A DNA stretch of 64,000 nt from an uncultured Collinsella sp. (GCA_900541885.1 UQKW01000008.1:1-64000); one strand, 5' to 3'; positions 29,697-39,588 are shown, numbered from the stretch's first letter. Made by a program: numbers and translations. The notes: generated by a model not told the origin, from the sequence alone.

Positions 29697-30536
29697 TTAC
29701 GCCTCGGACTTCTTGGCGTAGATAAACCAGTAGCCGAGCGCGATCAGGACCGCTCCGCCCACAATGTTGCCCAGCGTGGCGGCGGATAGGTTAAACGCAA
29801 TGCCCGCGGCGTTGAGCGCATCGGCGCCGGCGACGTCGGCACCATAGCCGCACGCGTGCATCACGGCACCCATGGGCAAAAAGTACATGTTGGCGACGCA
29901 GTGCTCAAAACCGCAGACCACAAAGGCGGCGATGGGCAGCAAAATGCCCACAACCTTATCGACCACAGTCTTGCCGGCGGTACCGATCCACACGGCCAGG
30001 CACACAAAGATGTTGCACAGGATGCCGCGGAAGAAGATCGTCACCCAGTCGATCGTCACCTTGCCGGCGGCGACGCTCACCATGGAATTGGCGACCGCCT
30101 CGCCGTTGAGCTTATAGATGCCGGCCATGTACACCAAAAAGACAATGAACAGGGCACCGACAAAGTTACCGACCCACACGACGGCCCAAGCCTTGAGCAT
30201 CTGGGCCAAGGTGATCTTTTTGCTCTTGAGCGCGCAGACCATAAGCGAATTGCCGGTGAACAGCTCGGCGCCACACACCAGCACCAGCACCAGGCCCAGG
30301 CAAAAGCACAGGCCGCCCACGACGCGCTGAGCGCCCCAGCCCAGCGTGCTATCGCTCAAGAACACGGTAAAGAACAGGCCACCGAAGGCAATGAACGCGC
30401 CGGCGAACATTGCCAACAGAAAGGCCTTTGCGACCGGCAGGTTGGCCTTGGTCACGCCGGCGGCCTCGGTCTTAGCCTCGATCGCGGCGGGCGCCAGGCA
30501 ATCGGGAGCGGGATATTCTGCCTTGGAATCTGCCAT
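29697..30536 (-). CDS. FocA/NirC-family formate channel
   Basis: The 279-residue membrane protein shows six or so hydrophobic spans with the family pattern AGAFIAFGG, GAELFTGNSLM, WVGNFVGAL and CGFEHCVANMYFLP. These channels form pentamers that move formate (or nitrite and hydrosulfide in relatives) across the cytoplasmic membrane. It is the last gene of the formate hydrogenlyase operon, so formate is the likely substrate. I chose MADSKAEYP at 30536, with GGAAAGAAG upstream, rather than an in-frame start 33 bases earlier. Confidence 0.88.
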   Translation of the reverse strand: MADSKAEYPAPDCLAPAAIEAKTEAAGVTKANLPVAKAFLLAMFAGAFIAFGGLFFTVFLSDSTLGWGAQRVVGGLCFCLGLVLVLVCGAELFTGNSLMVCALKSKKITLAQMLKAWAVVWVGNFVGALFIVFLVYMAGIYKLNGEAVANSMVSVAAGKVTIDWVTIFFRGILCNIFVCLAVWIGTAGKTVVDKVVGILLPIAAFVVCGFEHCVANMYFLPMGAVMHACGYGADVAGADALNAAGIAFNLSAATLGNIVGGAVLIALGYWFIYAKKSEA

Positions 30537-30575
30537 GTCAATCACTTCTTTCCTAATCAGCAGGGACAAGCACTC

Positions 30576-31079
30576 CTATTGCTCTTGCCCCAAGCGGACA
30601 AAGTGGGAAAAGTCGTTGGCGGCCACGGCGTCGTACACGGCGTCGACGGCGTCAAAGACCTCCGGGGACATGGGGTCATAGAACTCCGTATCGCCCGGCT
30701 GAATCCCTATGAAGACGATATCTTCGCACGATTGCTCAATCTCTTCGATCAGAATCGACAAGGGAAGCGAATGTGTGGTGAACATCGACTTGCGGGCCAC
30801 GTCACGTTTTTCGAGCAAGCGGATGGCGCCAACGGGCAGCGCCATGTCGGCGGCATCGACCAAAACCAAACGCGGCGGACGCTCGCGCTTGACCTCGATG
30901 ATGTCATCCTCGGGCGTCTGACCGCCATCGATGGTGTACCAGCCGGCAAGCGGCGCGTCCTCCATCTTTTTGGAGAGCACGGGGCCGGCGGCATCGTCGG
31001 CACGCAGCACGCTTCCCGCCGTGAGCACGATACCCGCAAACGGGGCGCCGTTCACACGGCCATCCACAACGCGACCCAT
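30576..31079 (-). CDS. hycI: hydrogenase maturation endopeptidase, HycI type
   Basis: HycI-type proteases clip the C-terminal tail of the hydrogenase large subunit after nickel insertion. The 167-residue protein shows the family features AGSVLRADDAAGP with nickel-sensing acidic residues, GGQTPEDD and LVDAADM. Its start overlaps the hycH stop by one base. The client is the large subunit at 33164-34936. The N-terminus is slightly longer than E. coli HycI. Confidence 0.85.
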   Translation of the reverse strand: MGRVVDGRVNGAPFAGIVLTAGSVLRADDAAGPVLSKKMEDAPLAGWYTIDGGQTPEDDIIEVKRERPPRLVLVDAADMALPVGAIRLLEKRDVARKSMFTTHSLPLSILIEEIEQSCEDIVFIGIQPGDTEFYDPMSPEVFDAVDAVYDAVAANDFSHFVRLGQEQ

Positions 31080-31660
31080 TACTGCAACCTTCCCGTCAGA
31101 TACACGCCCGACACATCGCGCACGCGCTCAACCAGATCGCGAAACTTCATTAAGAACGCGACCTGCTGGGCATGCAGGCCAAAGTCGTCATCGAAAACCG
31201 AGATGCCGGCCTTGGCCGACCCGCGAAAACCGCGCTCGTCGAGCAGCGCATCGCAGGCCTCGAGCAGTGACGGCACCGCCGCCTTGTCGAGCTGGCACTC
31301 ACCAAAGGAGCGGATGGCCTCGAACTTGGTTTTGGCCTCCCCCTCCGGCAGCGCGTCGACGAGCGAATAAAACACGTCCACCGGCACCGACAGGCGCGGC
31401 TCAAAGCAGTCGAGCACGCCGGTGTGGTGGCCCACGGCGAGCGTGTAGTACAGCACGTCGCAGGCCTCCTGGGGAACGTCTTCCTCGGTCTCCACAAACT
31501 TACGCGTGAGCTCGTAGAAGACCACCTGGTCGGGCGCATGACCCAGGCAGGGGTCGGCGACGCCCTCGGCGGCCTCGTCGCTTGCGCGCGAGGCATCGCC
31601 AAAGGAGCCGCCGAGCATGCCGGGACCCGCAAAGTAACCAGAGCGGTCCGTAAGCTCCAT
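31079..31660 (-). CDS. hycH: formate hydrogenlyase maturation protein HycH
   Basis: The 193-residue protein resembles HycH: VVFYELTRKFVET near residue 45, VLYYTLAVGHHTGVLDCFEP and FEAIRSFGECQLDKA. HycH is required for processing of the large hydrogenase subunit in E. coli, though its exact action is unsettled. It overlaps hycI and abuts the small-subunit gene, in the same order as E. coli hycG-H-I. Confidence 0.82.
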   Translation of the reverse strand: MELTDRSGYFAGPGMLGGSFGDASRASDEAAEGVADPCLGHAPDQVVFYELTRKFVETEEDVPQEACDVLYYTLAVGHHTGVLDCFEPRLSVPVDVFYSLVDALPEGEAKTKFEAIRSFGECQLDKAAVPSLLEACDALLDERGFRGSAKAGISVFDDDFGLHAQQVAFLMKFRDLVERVRDVSGVYLTGRLQ

Positions 31661-32443
31661 CTAGCGACCTCCGGCCAGCACCAGATCCTGCAGCGCCGAG
31701 TAGACCTCAACGCGGCGCGGATCGTCCTGCTTGTCGATGAGCAGCGCCATGGCACCGCGGATATCGCCCTTGGGCGCACCCTCGAGCGTGTCCATAAACT
31801 CGTTGGCCAAATCGCGGCCGTAACGGTAGCCGCTCATGGCGCGAGCCTCGCGCTCGATGGCCACGCGCAGCTTGTACGGCACGCCGGGGTGCAGGATATC
31901 GGCCTGCTCGCCGGCGGCCTCCACCGTGGTCTCGGCATGGAGCTTTTGGTCCAGCAGACCGAGCGCCATGGCAAAGCCGTAGACGGTCTGCGCGGGGCTG
32001 GGCGGGCAGCCGGGGATGTAGACGTCGACCGGCAAGATCTTGTCCGTGCCGCCCCAGACGCAGTAGTTGTCGTAGAAGATGCCGCCGGTGCAGCCGCACG
32101 CGCCATAGGACACCACGATCTTGGGATCGGGTGCGGCCTCAAAGGCGCGCAGGGCCGGCATGCGCATGGCACGCGTCACAGCGCCGGTGTACAGCAGCAC
32201 ATCGGCGTGACGGGGCGAGGGCACGACCTTGATGCCAAAGCGCTCGACGTCGAAGACGGGCGTGATGGAACCGAAGATCTCGATCTCGCAGCCGTTGCAG
32301 CCACCGCAGTCAACACGGTAGACGTACACCGAGCGCTTGATCTTCTTAAGAAGGGTCGCCTTGGCCTTCTCGATGCTCTCGTCGAGCTCGATCTTGGTCG
32401 GGCGGTACTGAAGCCGCTCGGGCAAAAGCGTGGGTTCGGCCAT
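31661..32443 (-). CDS. hyfI: group 4 [NiFe] hydrogenase small subunit (HyfI/HycG, NuoB-like)
   Basis: The 260-residue protein carries the proximal [4Fe-4S] ligands of the NuoB/HycG family: CGGCNGCE, GACGCTGG and IPGCPPSP. It passes electrons between the ferredoxin-like subunit and the [NiFe] site in the membrane arm's peripheral module. An extra C-terminal segment of about 100 residues is similar to that of E. coli HycG/HyfI. It is closely packed between the ferredoxin gene and hycH. Confidence 0.92.
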   Translation of the reverse strand: MAEPTLLPERLQYRPTKIELDESIEKAKATLLKKIKRSVYVYRVDCGGCNGCEIEIFGSITPVFDVERFGIKVVPSPRHADVLLYTGAVTRAMRMPALRAFEAAPDPKIVVSYGACGCTGGIFYDNYCVWGGTDKILPVDVYIPGCPPSPAQTVYGFAMALGLLDQKLHAETTVEAAGEQADILHPGVPYKLRVAIEREARAMSGYRYGRDLANEFMDTLEGAPKGDIRGAMALLIDKQDDPRRVEVYSALQDLVLAGGR

Positions 32444-32445
32444 GG

Positions 32446-33162
32446 TTACTCCTCCTTCGTTTCAAAATCCATGATGATGCCCTCGACCGGCGCAGGACCG
32501 GCGGGGATCTCGGGCGCATCGGGGTTGAGCTCGCGGTCGATATACTCCGGGTTCACGCCGTGGCCGCCCAGATACTCCATGCCGGGGCCCTGGGGCTCAC
32601 CGGACGCAAGCGTCTCGTTGGCAGCCATGCCGGCAGCGTTGCCGGTCTTTACGGCCGAGGCGGCGCGCAGGGCGTCGAGCTCGCGCTTGCACTCCTGGCA
32701 CACGCGCACGGTACGGGCGGCCTGCTCGGCCTCCATGCCGCCGGCCTTTTGCAGCAGACGCTTGGCGTAGTCGATCTCCTTGTGCGGGGCAAACGGCTTG
32801 CCGCAGCGCGAGCAGTGCTCGAGCGTATAGACGCTCTTGCTGGTGAGGTCGTCCTTGCTCATGACGGCCAGCTCAAACTCCTCGGTGAGCTTGATGGCCT
32901 CCATGGGGCAGGCTTCCTCGCAGCGGCCGCAAAAGATGCAGCGACCGTAGTCGATCGACCAGGTAATGGTATCGGCCGCAAGGTCGGTGTCCATGCGAAT
33001 GGCATCGGCCGGGCACGCCACGCCGCAGGCACCGCAGGCGATGCAGAGCTCGGCGTTGTGCTCGGGCTTGCCGCGCATGTCCTTGTTGGTGGGAAACGGC
33101 GCAAACGGGTACTTGACCGTCGCGTCGCCGGCCTTGGCGTTAACCTTCCAAAGCTTCAGCAT
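32446..33162 (-). CDS. hyfH: hydrogenase 2x[4Fe-4S] subunit (HyfH/HycF, NuoI-like)
   Basis: The 238-residue protein has two ferredoxin motifs, CIACGACGVACP and CIFCGRCEEACP, which ferry electrons from the formate dehydrogenase side towards the small subunit. A later CSRCGKPF and CQECKR pair may bind zinc. The start MLKLWKVNAK is one base after the large-subunit stop (TAATATG), with GAGGAGG upstream inside the previous gene. A longer upstream frame exists but lies within hyfG. Confidence 0.92.
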   Translation of the reverse strand: MLKLWKVNAKAGDATVKYPFAPFPTNKDMRGKPEHNAELCIACGACGVACPADAIRMDTDLAADTITWSIDYGRCIFCGRCEEACPMEAIKLTEEFELAVMSKDDLTSKSVYTLEHCSRCGKPFAPHKEIDYAKRLLQKAGGMEAEQAARTVRVCQECKRELDALRAASAVKTGNAAGMAANETLASGEPQGPGMEYLGGHGVNPEYIDRELNPDAPEIPAGPAPVEGIIMDFETKEE

Positions 33163-33163
33163 A

Positions 33164-34936
33164 TTAGAGCGCCTCCTCATCGAGCGGGGCGGCCATGGTG
33201 CCCTCACCCGCAAGCGGCGACTTGTCGCGCCAGACGTTCTCGAACTGCTCCTTGTCGAGCACGTGGTCGCGCTTGGCGGCGACATCGGTCACCGTCACGC
33301 GGTCGGTGCAGGAGTAGCACGGGTCGAGCGAACCGACGATCAGTGCCGCGTCGCCCACGGTGTTGCCGCGGAACATGTAGCGCAGGACCGGCCAGTTGCT
33401 GTACGTGGCCGCCTTGGCGCGCCAGCGGTAGCACTTCTGGTTGTTGCCGAGCATGGCCCAGTGCACGTCCTCGCCGCGCGGCGCCTCGGTGGCGCCGATG
33501 GCGTACTTGTGCGGGGCGTACTCCCAATCCGTGGTGAGGATGGGGCCCGACGGGCAGTTCTCGAGCATGGTCTCGATCATGTCGATCGAATCGTAGACCT
33601 CCTGGATGCGAACGGCGGTACGGCCGAAGGCATCGCAGGTGTCGGCCGTGGCGGCGTGCATCTTTTGAACGTCCGGATCAGCGTAGCCGTCGAAGGGATG
33701 GTCAAAGCGCACGTCGCGGGCATAGCCCGAGCCACGCATGAGCGGGCCGACCGGCGAGAAGTCGCGTGCGATCTTGCGATCCAGAATGCCGATGCCACTC
33801 GTACGCTCAATAAAGTTGGGCGTGGAGAGCAGCATGTCGACGAGTTCCTGAACCTCGGAGCGCAGCTGGTGGATGGTCGTGAGCGTGGAGAGCTTCTGCT
33901 CGGCCAAAATGTCGCGACGCACGCCGCCGATCACGTTGAGGCCATAGGTCTTACGGTGGCCGGAGAGTTTCTCGGCCAGGTCCATGGACTTCTCGCGAAC
34001 GCGGAAGAACTGCTGGAAGCCGGAATCGAAGCCGGTGTAGTGCGATGCGAGGCCAATGTTGAGCAGGTGCGAGTGCAGGCGCTCGACCTCGAGCATGATG
34101 GCGCGGATGTACTGCGCGCGCGGCGGGACGTGAATGCCCTGGGCGCGCTCGACAGCCTCGGCGTAGGCCACCGAGTGGGCGCAGCCGCAGATGCCGCAGA
34201 TTCGGTCGGCGAGGAACGTCACGGCGTCATAGTTCAGGCGCGTCTCGGCGACCTTCTCCATGCCGCGGTGCACGTAGAACAGACGGTAGTCGGCGTCGAC
34301 GATCGTCTCGCCCTCGACGAACAGGCGGAAGTGGCCGGGCTCGTCGGAGGTAATGTGCAACGGACCCATGGGGACGAGTGTGGTCTCCTTGCCCTTGGTG
34401 TCGGCCAAGAACTCGTAGTTTTCCATGTCGCTCGCGGGAGCGGGACGGAAACGGTAGTCCATGGAGTCCTTGCGCAGCGGATACAGGCCGCTGGGCCAAT
34501 CATCGGGCAGCACGAGGCGACGACGGTCGGGCAGACCCTCGGGGATCAGGCCGAACATGTCGCGCAGCTCGCGCTCGCCCCACACGCAGGCGGGGACGAA
34601 CGGCGTCACGGACGGGAACGTCATCTTGGCGGGATCGACCTCGGTGCGCACGGTCACCCAGCCGGGGTCCTCCCCCTCCATGGAGATGACGTAATACACG
34701 GCGTAACGGCCGCACAGGCTGCGCTCATCGTTGCCGATGATCACGGGAATCCAGCCGTAGCGCTCGTAGTACAGGTAGTGGACGGCCTCGGGCAGCTTGT
34801 CCTGCTTGACGGTAATCGTCAGCTGGTCCTCGCACTGCCACTCGACCTTCTCGATAGCGCCCGGCACTGCGGCGCGCAGGGCCTCGACGTGGCTTTCGCA
34901 ACGACGAGCGTAGTCCTTCTTTTCAGGTTCTGCCAT
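33164..34936 (-). CDS. hyfG: [NiFe] hydrogenase large subunit, NuoC-NuoD fusion (HyfG/HycE)
   Basis: The 590-residue protein fuses an N-terminal NuoC-like domain (roughly 1-160) to the NuoD-like large subunit of group 4 hydrogenases, which reduces protons to hydrogen. The nickel ligands are C247 and C250 in DRICGICGC and C540 and C543 in DPCYSC; all four are cysteine, not Sec. About 47 residues follow the last ligand, the tail expected to be removed by HycI. A start at MAEPEKKDY is separated from hyfF by four bases. Confidence 0.94.
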   Translation of the reverse strand: MAEPEKKDYARRCESHVEALRAAVPGAIEKVEWQCEDQLTITVKQDKLPEAVHYLYYERYGWIPVIIGNDERSLCGRYAVYYVISMEGEDPGWVTVRTEVDPAKMTFPSVTPFVPACVWGERELRDMFGLIPEGLPDRRRLVLPDDWPSGLYPLRKDSMDYRFRPAPASDMENYEFLADTKGKETTLVPMGPLHITSDEPGHFRLFVEGETIVDADYRLFYVHRGMEKVAETRLNYDAVTFLADRICGICGCAHSVAYAEAVERAQGIHVPPRAQYIRAIMLEVERLHSHLLNIGLASHYTGFDSGFQQFFRVREKSMDLAEKLSGHRKTYGLNVIGGVRRDILAEQKLSTLTTIHQLRSEVQELVDMLLSTPNFIERTSGIGILDRKIARDFSPVGPLMRGSGYARDVRFDHPFDGYADPDVQKMHAATADTCDAFGRTAVRIQEVYDSIDMIETMLENCPSGPILTTDWEYAPHKYAIGATEAPRGEDVHWAMLGNNQKCYRWRAKAATYSNWPVLRYMFRGNTVGDAALIVGSLDPCYSCTDRVTVTDVAAKRDHVLDKEQFENVWRDKSPLAGEGTMAAPLDEEAL

Positions 34937-34940
34937 GGTG

Positions 34941-36506
34941 CTAATTCACCTCGCTTGTCTTGGTCTGGGAACTGAACACCATGCGGTAGAGAGGAGCCTC
35001 GTGGAGCTCTTCGACGCTCTGGTTCAAAACGACGGACGTTGCATCCTCGACGCCGCTCGTGATGGCGACCGGGGTGGCGATACCGAACCACATGACCACG
35101 ATCGCGAGGGCGATCTCGGGGATGATCATGAGGGCGGGCACCTCGTGGCGCTTCATGCCCTCGGGCGCCTTGCCGAAGATGGACTTGAGCGCGATGCCGG
35201 TAAGGGCAAAGTACACGCCGGTGAGGCCAATGGCCACGAGCACGACCACCCAGATGGGACCGGACTGGACGCCGGCCACGAAGGTGAGGAACTCGGAGAT
35301 GAACAGGGCGAACGGCGGGAAGGCGGCGAGCGCGAGCAGGGCGATGATGGTGAGCGCTGCCGTGACGGGAGCGATCTCGACGACGCCCTTGATCTTGTTC
35401 AGGTCGCGGGTGTGGTAGATGTGCTGGATGTTACCGGCCATGCAGAAGGCGAGCGCCTTCGTGAAACCGTGGAAGATGCAGTGCAGCAGGCAGGCGGCGA
35501 TACCGAGCGGACCACCGATACCCAGGCACAGCGCGACCACGCCGACGTTGTCGACGGAGGAGTACGCGAAGCGGCGCTTGATATCGTCCTGCTTAAAGAT
35601 GCACAGGGCGGCCACCAGGATGGACAGCGTGCCCAGGATGAGCAGGAGCGTACGCGGATAGGTGTCGCCCACCGTGATGATGGACAGGGAGTAGAAGCGG
35701 ATGATCACCAGCATGGCGCACTTGAGCAGCACGCCCGAGAGCAGCGCGGAGACCGGGCTCGGAGCCTGGGAGTGCGCGTCGGGCAGCCAAGTGTGCATGG
35801 GGAACAGGCCCGCCTTGGTGCCAAAGCCGATCACGATGAACGCGAACGCGAGGCGCACGAGCATCGGGTCGAACTGGTCGGCGTAGGGCATGATGGAGGT
35901 GAGGAAGGCTGCCTCATGCGCGTTGGGCATGATATCGGCGGCGTTCGCGTAGATGAGCAGCGTGCCGAACAGGCCGAAGGCCACGCCGGCGGTGCAGACC
36001 ATCGCGTACTTCCAAGACGCCTCGAGCGCCTGCTTGTTCTTGTAGATGCCCACGAGGAACACGGTCGACAACGTGGTGGCCTCGACCGCCGCCCAGGTGA
36101 GGATGATGTTGTTGGACAGGCAGGCGAGCAGCATCGTGAAAACGAACAGGCTAAACAGCGCGTAGTACTGCTTGGTGCGCTCGGCCGGCATGGTCTTCTC
36201 CTCGATATCGATCTTGATATAGGAGATGGAGTACACGCCGGTGATGAACCCGATGATGCCTACCAGAAGGACGAAGATCGACGAGAGCGAATCGAGATGG
36301 AGCCACAGGCCCAAAGCGTCGATATTCTGCCCGCTCGAGAGCATGGTTCCCGCGGTGACGACCGAAAGGACGAGGGTCGCCGCGACGGAGATGGTGTTGA
36401 GCCCCGCAAAGACGCTGTAGGACGTCGTCTTGGGGAGCGCAGCCATAATCAGGGAGAACACGAGGGGACAAGCGAGCAGGGCGACCGTCAGCATTGAAAC
36501 ATCCAT
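34941..36506 (-). CDS. hyfF: hydrogenase membrane subunit HyfF (antiporter-like)
   Basis: The 521-residue polytopic protein of the NuoL/M/N and Mrp-antiporter family shows about 14 hydrophobic spans. It includes LTWAAVEATTLSTVFLVG, FGTKAGLFPMHTWLPDAHSQAPSP in pieces, and a lysine in ALAFCMAG. It is one of three antiporter-like subunits in this operon, suggesting that hydrogen evolution is coupled to ion pumping as proposed for Hyf-type (FHL-2) complexes. It lies between hyfE and the large subunit. Confidence 0.9.
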   Translation of the reverse strand: MDVSMLTVALLACPLVFSLIMAALPKTTSYSVFAGLNTISVAATLVLSVVTAGTMLSSGQNIDALGLWLHLDSLSSIFVLLVGIIGFITGVYSISYIKIDIEEKTMPAERTKQYYALFSLFVFTMLLACLSNNIILTWAAVEATTLSTVFLVGIYKNKQALEASWKYAMVCTAGVAFGLFGTLLIYANAADIMPNAHEAAFLTSIMPYADQFDPMLVRLAFAFIVIGFGTKAGLFPMHTWLPDAHSQAPSPVSALLSGVLLKCAMLVIIRFYSLSIITVGDTYPRTLLLILGTLSILVAALCIFKQDDIKRRFAYSSVDNVGVVALCLGIGGPLGIAACLLHCIFHGFTKALAFCMAGNIQHIYHTRDLNKIKGVVEIAPVTAALTIIALLALAAFPPFALFISEFLTFVAGVQSGPIWVVVLVAIGLTGVYFALTGIALKSIFGKAPEGMKRHEVPALMIIPEIALAIVVMWFGIATPVAITSGVEDATSVVLNQSVEELHEAPLYRMVFSSQTKTSEVN

Positions 36507-36509
36507 GGC

Positions 36510-37163
36510 CTACCCCTTCAATTCGGTCAGGTCGTGGGAGTCGAGCGACTTGGTGTCGTTCCAGATCCTCACGACGACGGCGGACATGATGATGACGGCG
36601 AAAATGGCGTCGGTGGCGATGCCGATCTCGATGATCTCGGGGGCCGTGGGCGCGAGCAGGGCGAGCGTCACGTGGCTACCGTTCTCCATAAGGCAGTACC
36701 CGAAGATTTGCTTGAGGATGTTGCGCTGGGAGATGATGCACGTGAGGCCGACGAAGAAGTGCGCGAAGCTGATGGCGAGGGCCGGAGTAGCCACCTCAGC
36801 GGTGGGCAGGCTCAGGCGCGTGACCACCGCGAAGCAGATGGCCACCTCCAGACCGGTGAGGATGATGGTCCAGGCCGGCTTGATGGAGGAGGTCAGCGTG
36901 CTATCGGCAGGCGAACCCATCTTTTTGTAGGCACGGTTGAGAATGAACGGAACGAGGATCACCTTGGTGACGAAGGCCGACGCGGCCCACATGAGAAGCT
37001 CGGTGGCACCGGTGGTGAGGCCCAGGGTGAGCAGCACGCCCACCAGGACAACCGACTGGATCGCGTACCACTTAATGGCGGACGGGATGGTCTTCGAGAC
37101 GACCACCATGGTGGAGGTCACGATCAGAAGACCGCCCAGGATATTGACTAACGAATAACCCAT
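36510..37163 (-). CDS. hyfE: hydrogenase membrane subunit HyfE
   Basis: The 217-residue protein is strongly hydrophobic, with a NuoK-like segment (SFAHFFVGLTCIISQRN) and about six or seven spans. HyfE-type subunits are absent from the small Hyc hydrogenlyase and present in Hyf, which supports an FHL-2-like complex. The start is an ATG at MGYSLVNILGG with a GGAGG-like site upstream, and the stop is three bases from hyfF. Confidence 0.87.
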   Translation of the reverse strand: MGYSLVNILGGLLIVTSTMVVVSKTIPSAIKWYAIQSVVLVGVLLTLGLTTGATELLMWAASAFVTKVILVPFILNRAYKKMGSPADSTLTSSIKPAWTIILTGLEVAICFAVVTRLSLPTAEVATPALAISFAHFFVGLTCIISQRNILKQIFGYCLMENGSHVTLALLAPTAPEIIEIGIATDAIFAVIIMSAVVVRIWNDTKSLDSHDLTELKG

Positions 37164-37173
37164 GTCCTACCTC

Positions 37174-38631
37174 CTAACCCATCCAACTAGAGGACAGAGG
37201 ACCGGCGACGACGACCATGATCATGAGGACGACGAACACGAACGCCATGGCGCGCGGAAGGGGCTGGCCGGCGGCCACGGTCTCGCTCGGCTCACCGGGC
37301 AGGACCTTACCCATCCAACGCAGGAACCATGCGAAGGTGGCGACGGTCTCGACGACCATGACGCACACGAGGACGAAGATGACCGTGTTGGAAGCACCAA
37401 CCGCGAAGCCACCGGAAATAATCTGGAACTTGGAGAAGAACGTGCTCATGGGGGGCACGCCGGCGATAGCGGTCGCGGCGACCGCGAAGCCCACGCCCGT
37501 GACCGGGTACTTCTTCATGAGGCCCTGGATCTTGGGCAACATACGGGTTCCCAGCGTGAAGCTGAGGGAGCCGGCGATGAGGAAGAACAGGGTCTTGGTG
37601 AACGCGTGGTTGAAGATGTGCTCGACGGCGCCGTTGAACGCCATCTGGCTTCCGAACACGGAGAGGCCCAGGCCGAAGAACACGTAGGCGAGCTGCGCGA
37701 TCGTCGAGAAGGCGAGCAGGCGCTTCATATCCTTCTGGGGCAGGTACATGAGGAAACCGAGGAGCATGGTCACGACGGCGTCGATGATGGCGACCCAACC
37801 GACGATCTCGGGGATATCGCCGGCACTCGCAAGAGCGCGGGCGAACACGCACACGCCGACCTTCACCATGGACGCGCCATGGAGGTAGGCGGAAACGGGC
37901 GTGGGGGCCTCCATTGCGGAGGGCAGCCACATGTAGAGCGGGAACTGGGCGGACTTGGCCCAAGCGGCGAACAGGATGAGCAGCAGCACGACGGTCTTCA
38001 TACCGGAATCGAGCTGGGAGATCGCGCTCAGCGCGAACGTGCCGGTTCCGGCGAACAGGAAGGCCGCGCCGATGTAGAGTCCCAGAGCGCCGATATGGGT
38101 GATGATGAGCGCCTTCATACCGGCCTTCTTGGCCGTGGGCGTCATGTAGTAGCTGATGAGGCCCCAGGAGCACACGCCGGTGATCTCGAAGAAAACGAGC
38201 TGGCCGACGATGGTGGAGCTGTAGGCGAGACCGGCCATGGCGCCGATGAACGTGGAGAAGTACACGTAGAAGCGGCGACGGGGCGCGTCGGGATGCTCCT
38301 TGTTCTTATCGCTCATGTACGGGAACGAATAGATGACGACGAGCAGGCCGATAGCGACGAACGCGGGTGCGAGCAGCGTGCTCATCCGGTCGAATATGAA
38401 GCCCATGACCAAGGTCTGGCCCATACTCGCCCAGGTTACATCGACCGCGTTCATGCCGTTTCCGGCAAACGTCGCGGCCAAGCCAACGGAAGCGACCGTG
38501 GCGATGCCGCCGGCAAAGGCGCAGATCCATTTAGCGTAGGGACGCGGCAGCATGACGATGAGCAGGGAGCCCAGCATGGGGACGGCGATCGCCACCATGG
38601 CAAAGAGGGACAAGCTCGATTCGATTGACAT
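37174..38631 (-). CDS. hyfD: hydrogenase membrane subunit HyfD (antiporter-like)
   Basis: The 485-residue NuoL/M-type membrane protein has the conserved AAWAKSAQFPLYMWLPSAME with APTPVSAYLHGASMVK (proton-channel lysines) and about 14 spans. It is the second of three antiporter-like subunits. HyfD is another component found in Hyf but not Hyc complexes. Spacing to hyfE is 10 bases. Confidence 0.9.
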   Translation of the reverse strand: MSIESSLSLFAMVAIAVPMLGSLLIVMLPRPYAKWICAFAGGIATVASVGLAATFAGNGMNAVDVTWASMGQTLVMGFIFDRMSTLLAPAFVAIGLLVVIYSFPYMSDKNKEHPDAPRRRFYVYFSTFIGAMAGLAYSSTIVGQLVFFEITGVCSWGLISYYMTPTAKKAGMKALIITHIGALGLYIGAAFLFAGTGTFALSAISQLDSGMKTVVLLLILFAAWAKSAQFPLYMWLPSAMEAPTPVSAYLHGASMVKVGVCVFARALASAGDIPEIVGWVAIIDAVVTMLLGFLMYLPQKDMKRLLAFSTIAQLAYVFFGLGLSVFGSQMAFNGAVEHIFNHAFTKTLFFLIAGSLSFTLGTRMLPKIQGLMKKYPVTGVGFAVAATAIAGVPPMSTFFSKFQIISGGFAVGASNTVIFVLVCVMVVETVATFAWFLRWMGKVLPGEPSETVAAGQPLPRAMAFVFVVLMIMVVVAGPLSSSWMG

Positions 38632-38647
38632 AGTTTCTCCCTTCTCC

Positions 38648-39571
38648 CTACACGCCTACGACGACGAAGACGAACGCGAGGACCGCGATGCCGACGACGG
38701 CCCAGGTCTGGTTACCGAGCACCTTGAAGCGCGAACGGGAAACGGAGTTCTCGAGCACGCCGCAGACAACGAAATCGACCAGGCACTTGACAAGGAAGAC
38801 GACGGCGCCCACGAGAGCGGTGACGCCGATGGTCGCGGGCTCTCCCCAGGGGATGAAGATGGAGGTGAACCAAGCGACGACCACGACCTGCTTCATGCCC
38901 ATGGCGAGCTTCATCATGGCCAGGGACGGGCCGGAGAGCTCGGCGAGCGGGCCCTCCTGGAGCTCCTGCTCGGCTTCGGCCTGATCGAACGGAAGCTTGC
39001 CGAGCTCCATATAGCAGGCAGCCGCGAAGGCGACGCCGGCGAGGATGACGGCGACGACGCTCGAGACGTTGCCCGTAACGATGTGCTGACCCATGGTCGC
39101 AATGTCCGTGGAGCCGCACACGATGGCGACGGTAAACAGCGCGATGAGCATGGACGGCTCGATGAGCACGCTCATGAGGAGCTCGCGGATACCGCCGAAG
39201 CCCGCGTAGGCGTTGGAGGAATCCACGCCGGACAGCGCGAAGAAGAAGCGGGACAGCGCGAGCGCGTACATGATGGTGATGGCGTCACCAAAGACGGGCA
39301 TGGGGCTCTCGAGCGTGAACATGGGCAGGCCCATGGCGAGCATGAACGACACCGCGAGGAACAGCGGCGGCATGATGCGCAGCACGAAGCTCGAGTCGGA
39401 ACTCACGGACTCGGGACGCGCCATGAGCTTCGCGAGGTCCCGGTAATCCTGAAGGATGGACGGACCGCGGCGATTGTGCATCTTCGCGCGAATCACACGG
39501 GCGAGGCCGGAGAAGAAGGGCGCGACCAGCATGACCACGAGGCCCTGCGCTATCGCAAGAACGATGTTCAT
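38648..39571 (-). CDS. hyfC: hydrogenase membrane subunit HyfC/HycD (NuoH-like)
   Basis: The 307-residue protein anchors the peripheral hydrogenase arm to the membrane. It has eight or so spans, the family segment ARVIRAKMHNRRGPS in the first loop, and MELGKLPFDQAEAEQELQEG, a NuoH-type acidic loop facing the quinone-like cavity. It is followed by hyfD after 16 bases. Confidence 0.92.
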   Translation of the reverse strand: MNIVLAIAQGLVVMLVAPFFSGLARVIRAKMHNRRGPSILQDYRDLAKLMARPESVSSDSSFVLRIMPPLFLAVSFMLAMGLPMFTLESPMPVFGDAITIMYALALSRFFFALSGVDSSNAYAGFGGIRELLMSVLIEPSMLIALFTVAIVCGSTDIATMGQHIVTGNVSSVVAVILAGVAFAAACYMELGKLPFDQAEAEQELQEGPLAELSGPSLAMMKLAMGMKQVVVVAWFTSIFIPWGEPATIGVTALVGAVVFLVKCLVDFVVCGVLENSVSRSRFKVLGNQTWAVVGIAVLAFVFVVVGV

Positions 39572-39588
39572 AATATCCTCTCCCCTCT

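Noticed and set aside
34935..38628. Plus-strand His/Asp/Glu-rich frames opposite the hyf membrane genes
   Set aside because: Their composition is the antisense image of hydrophobic membrane proteins.
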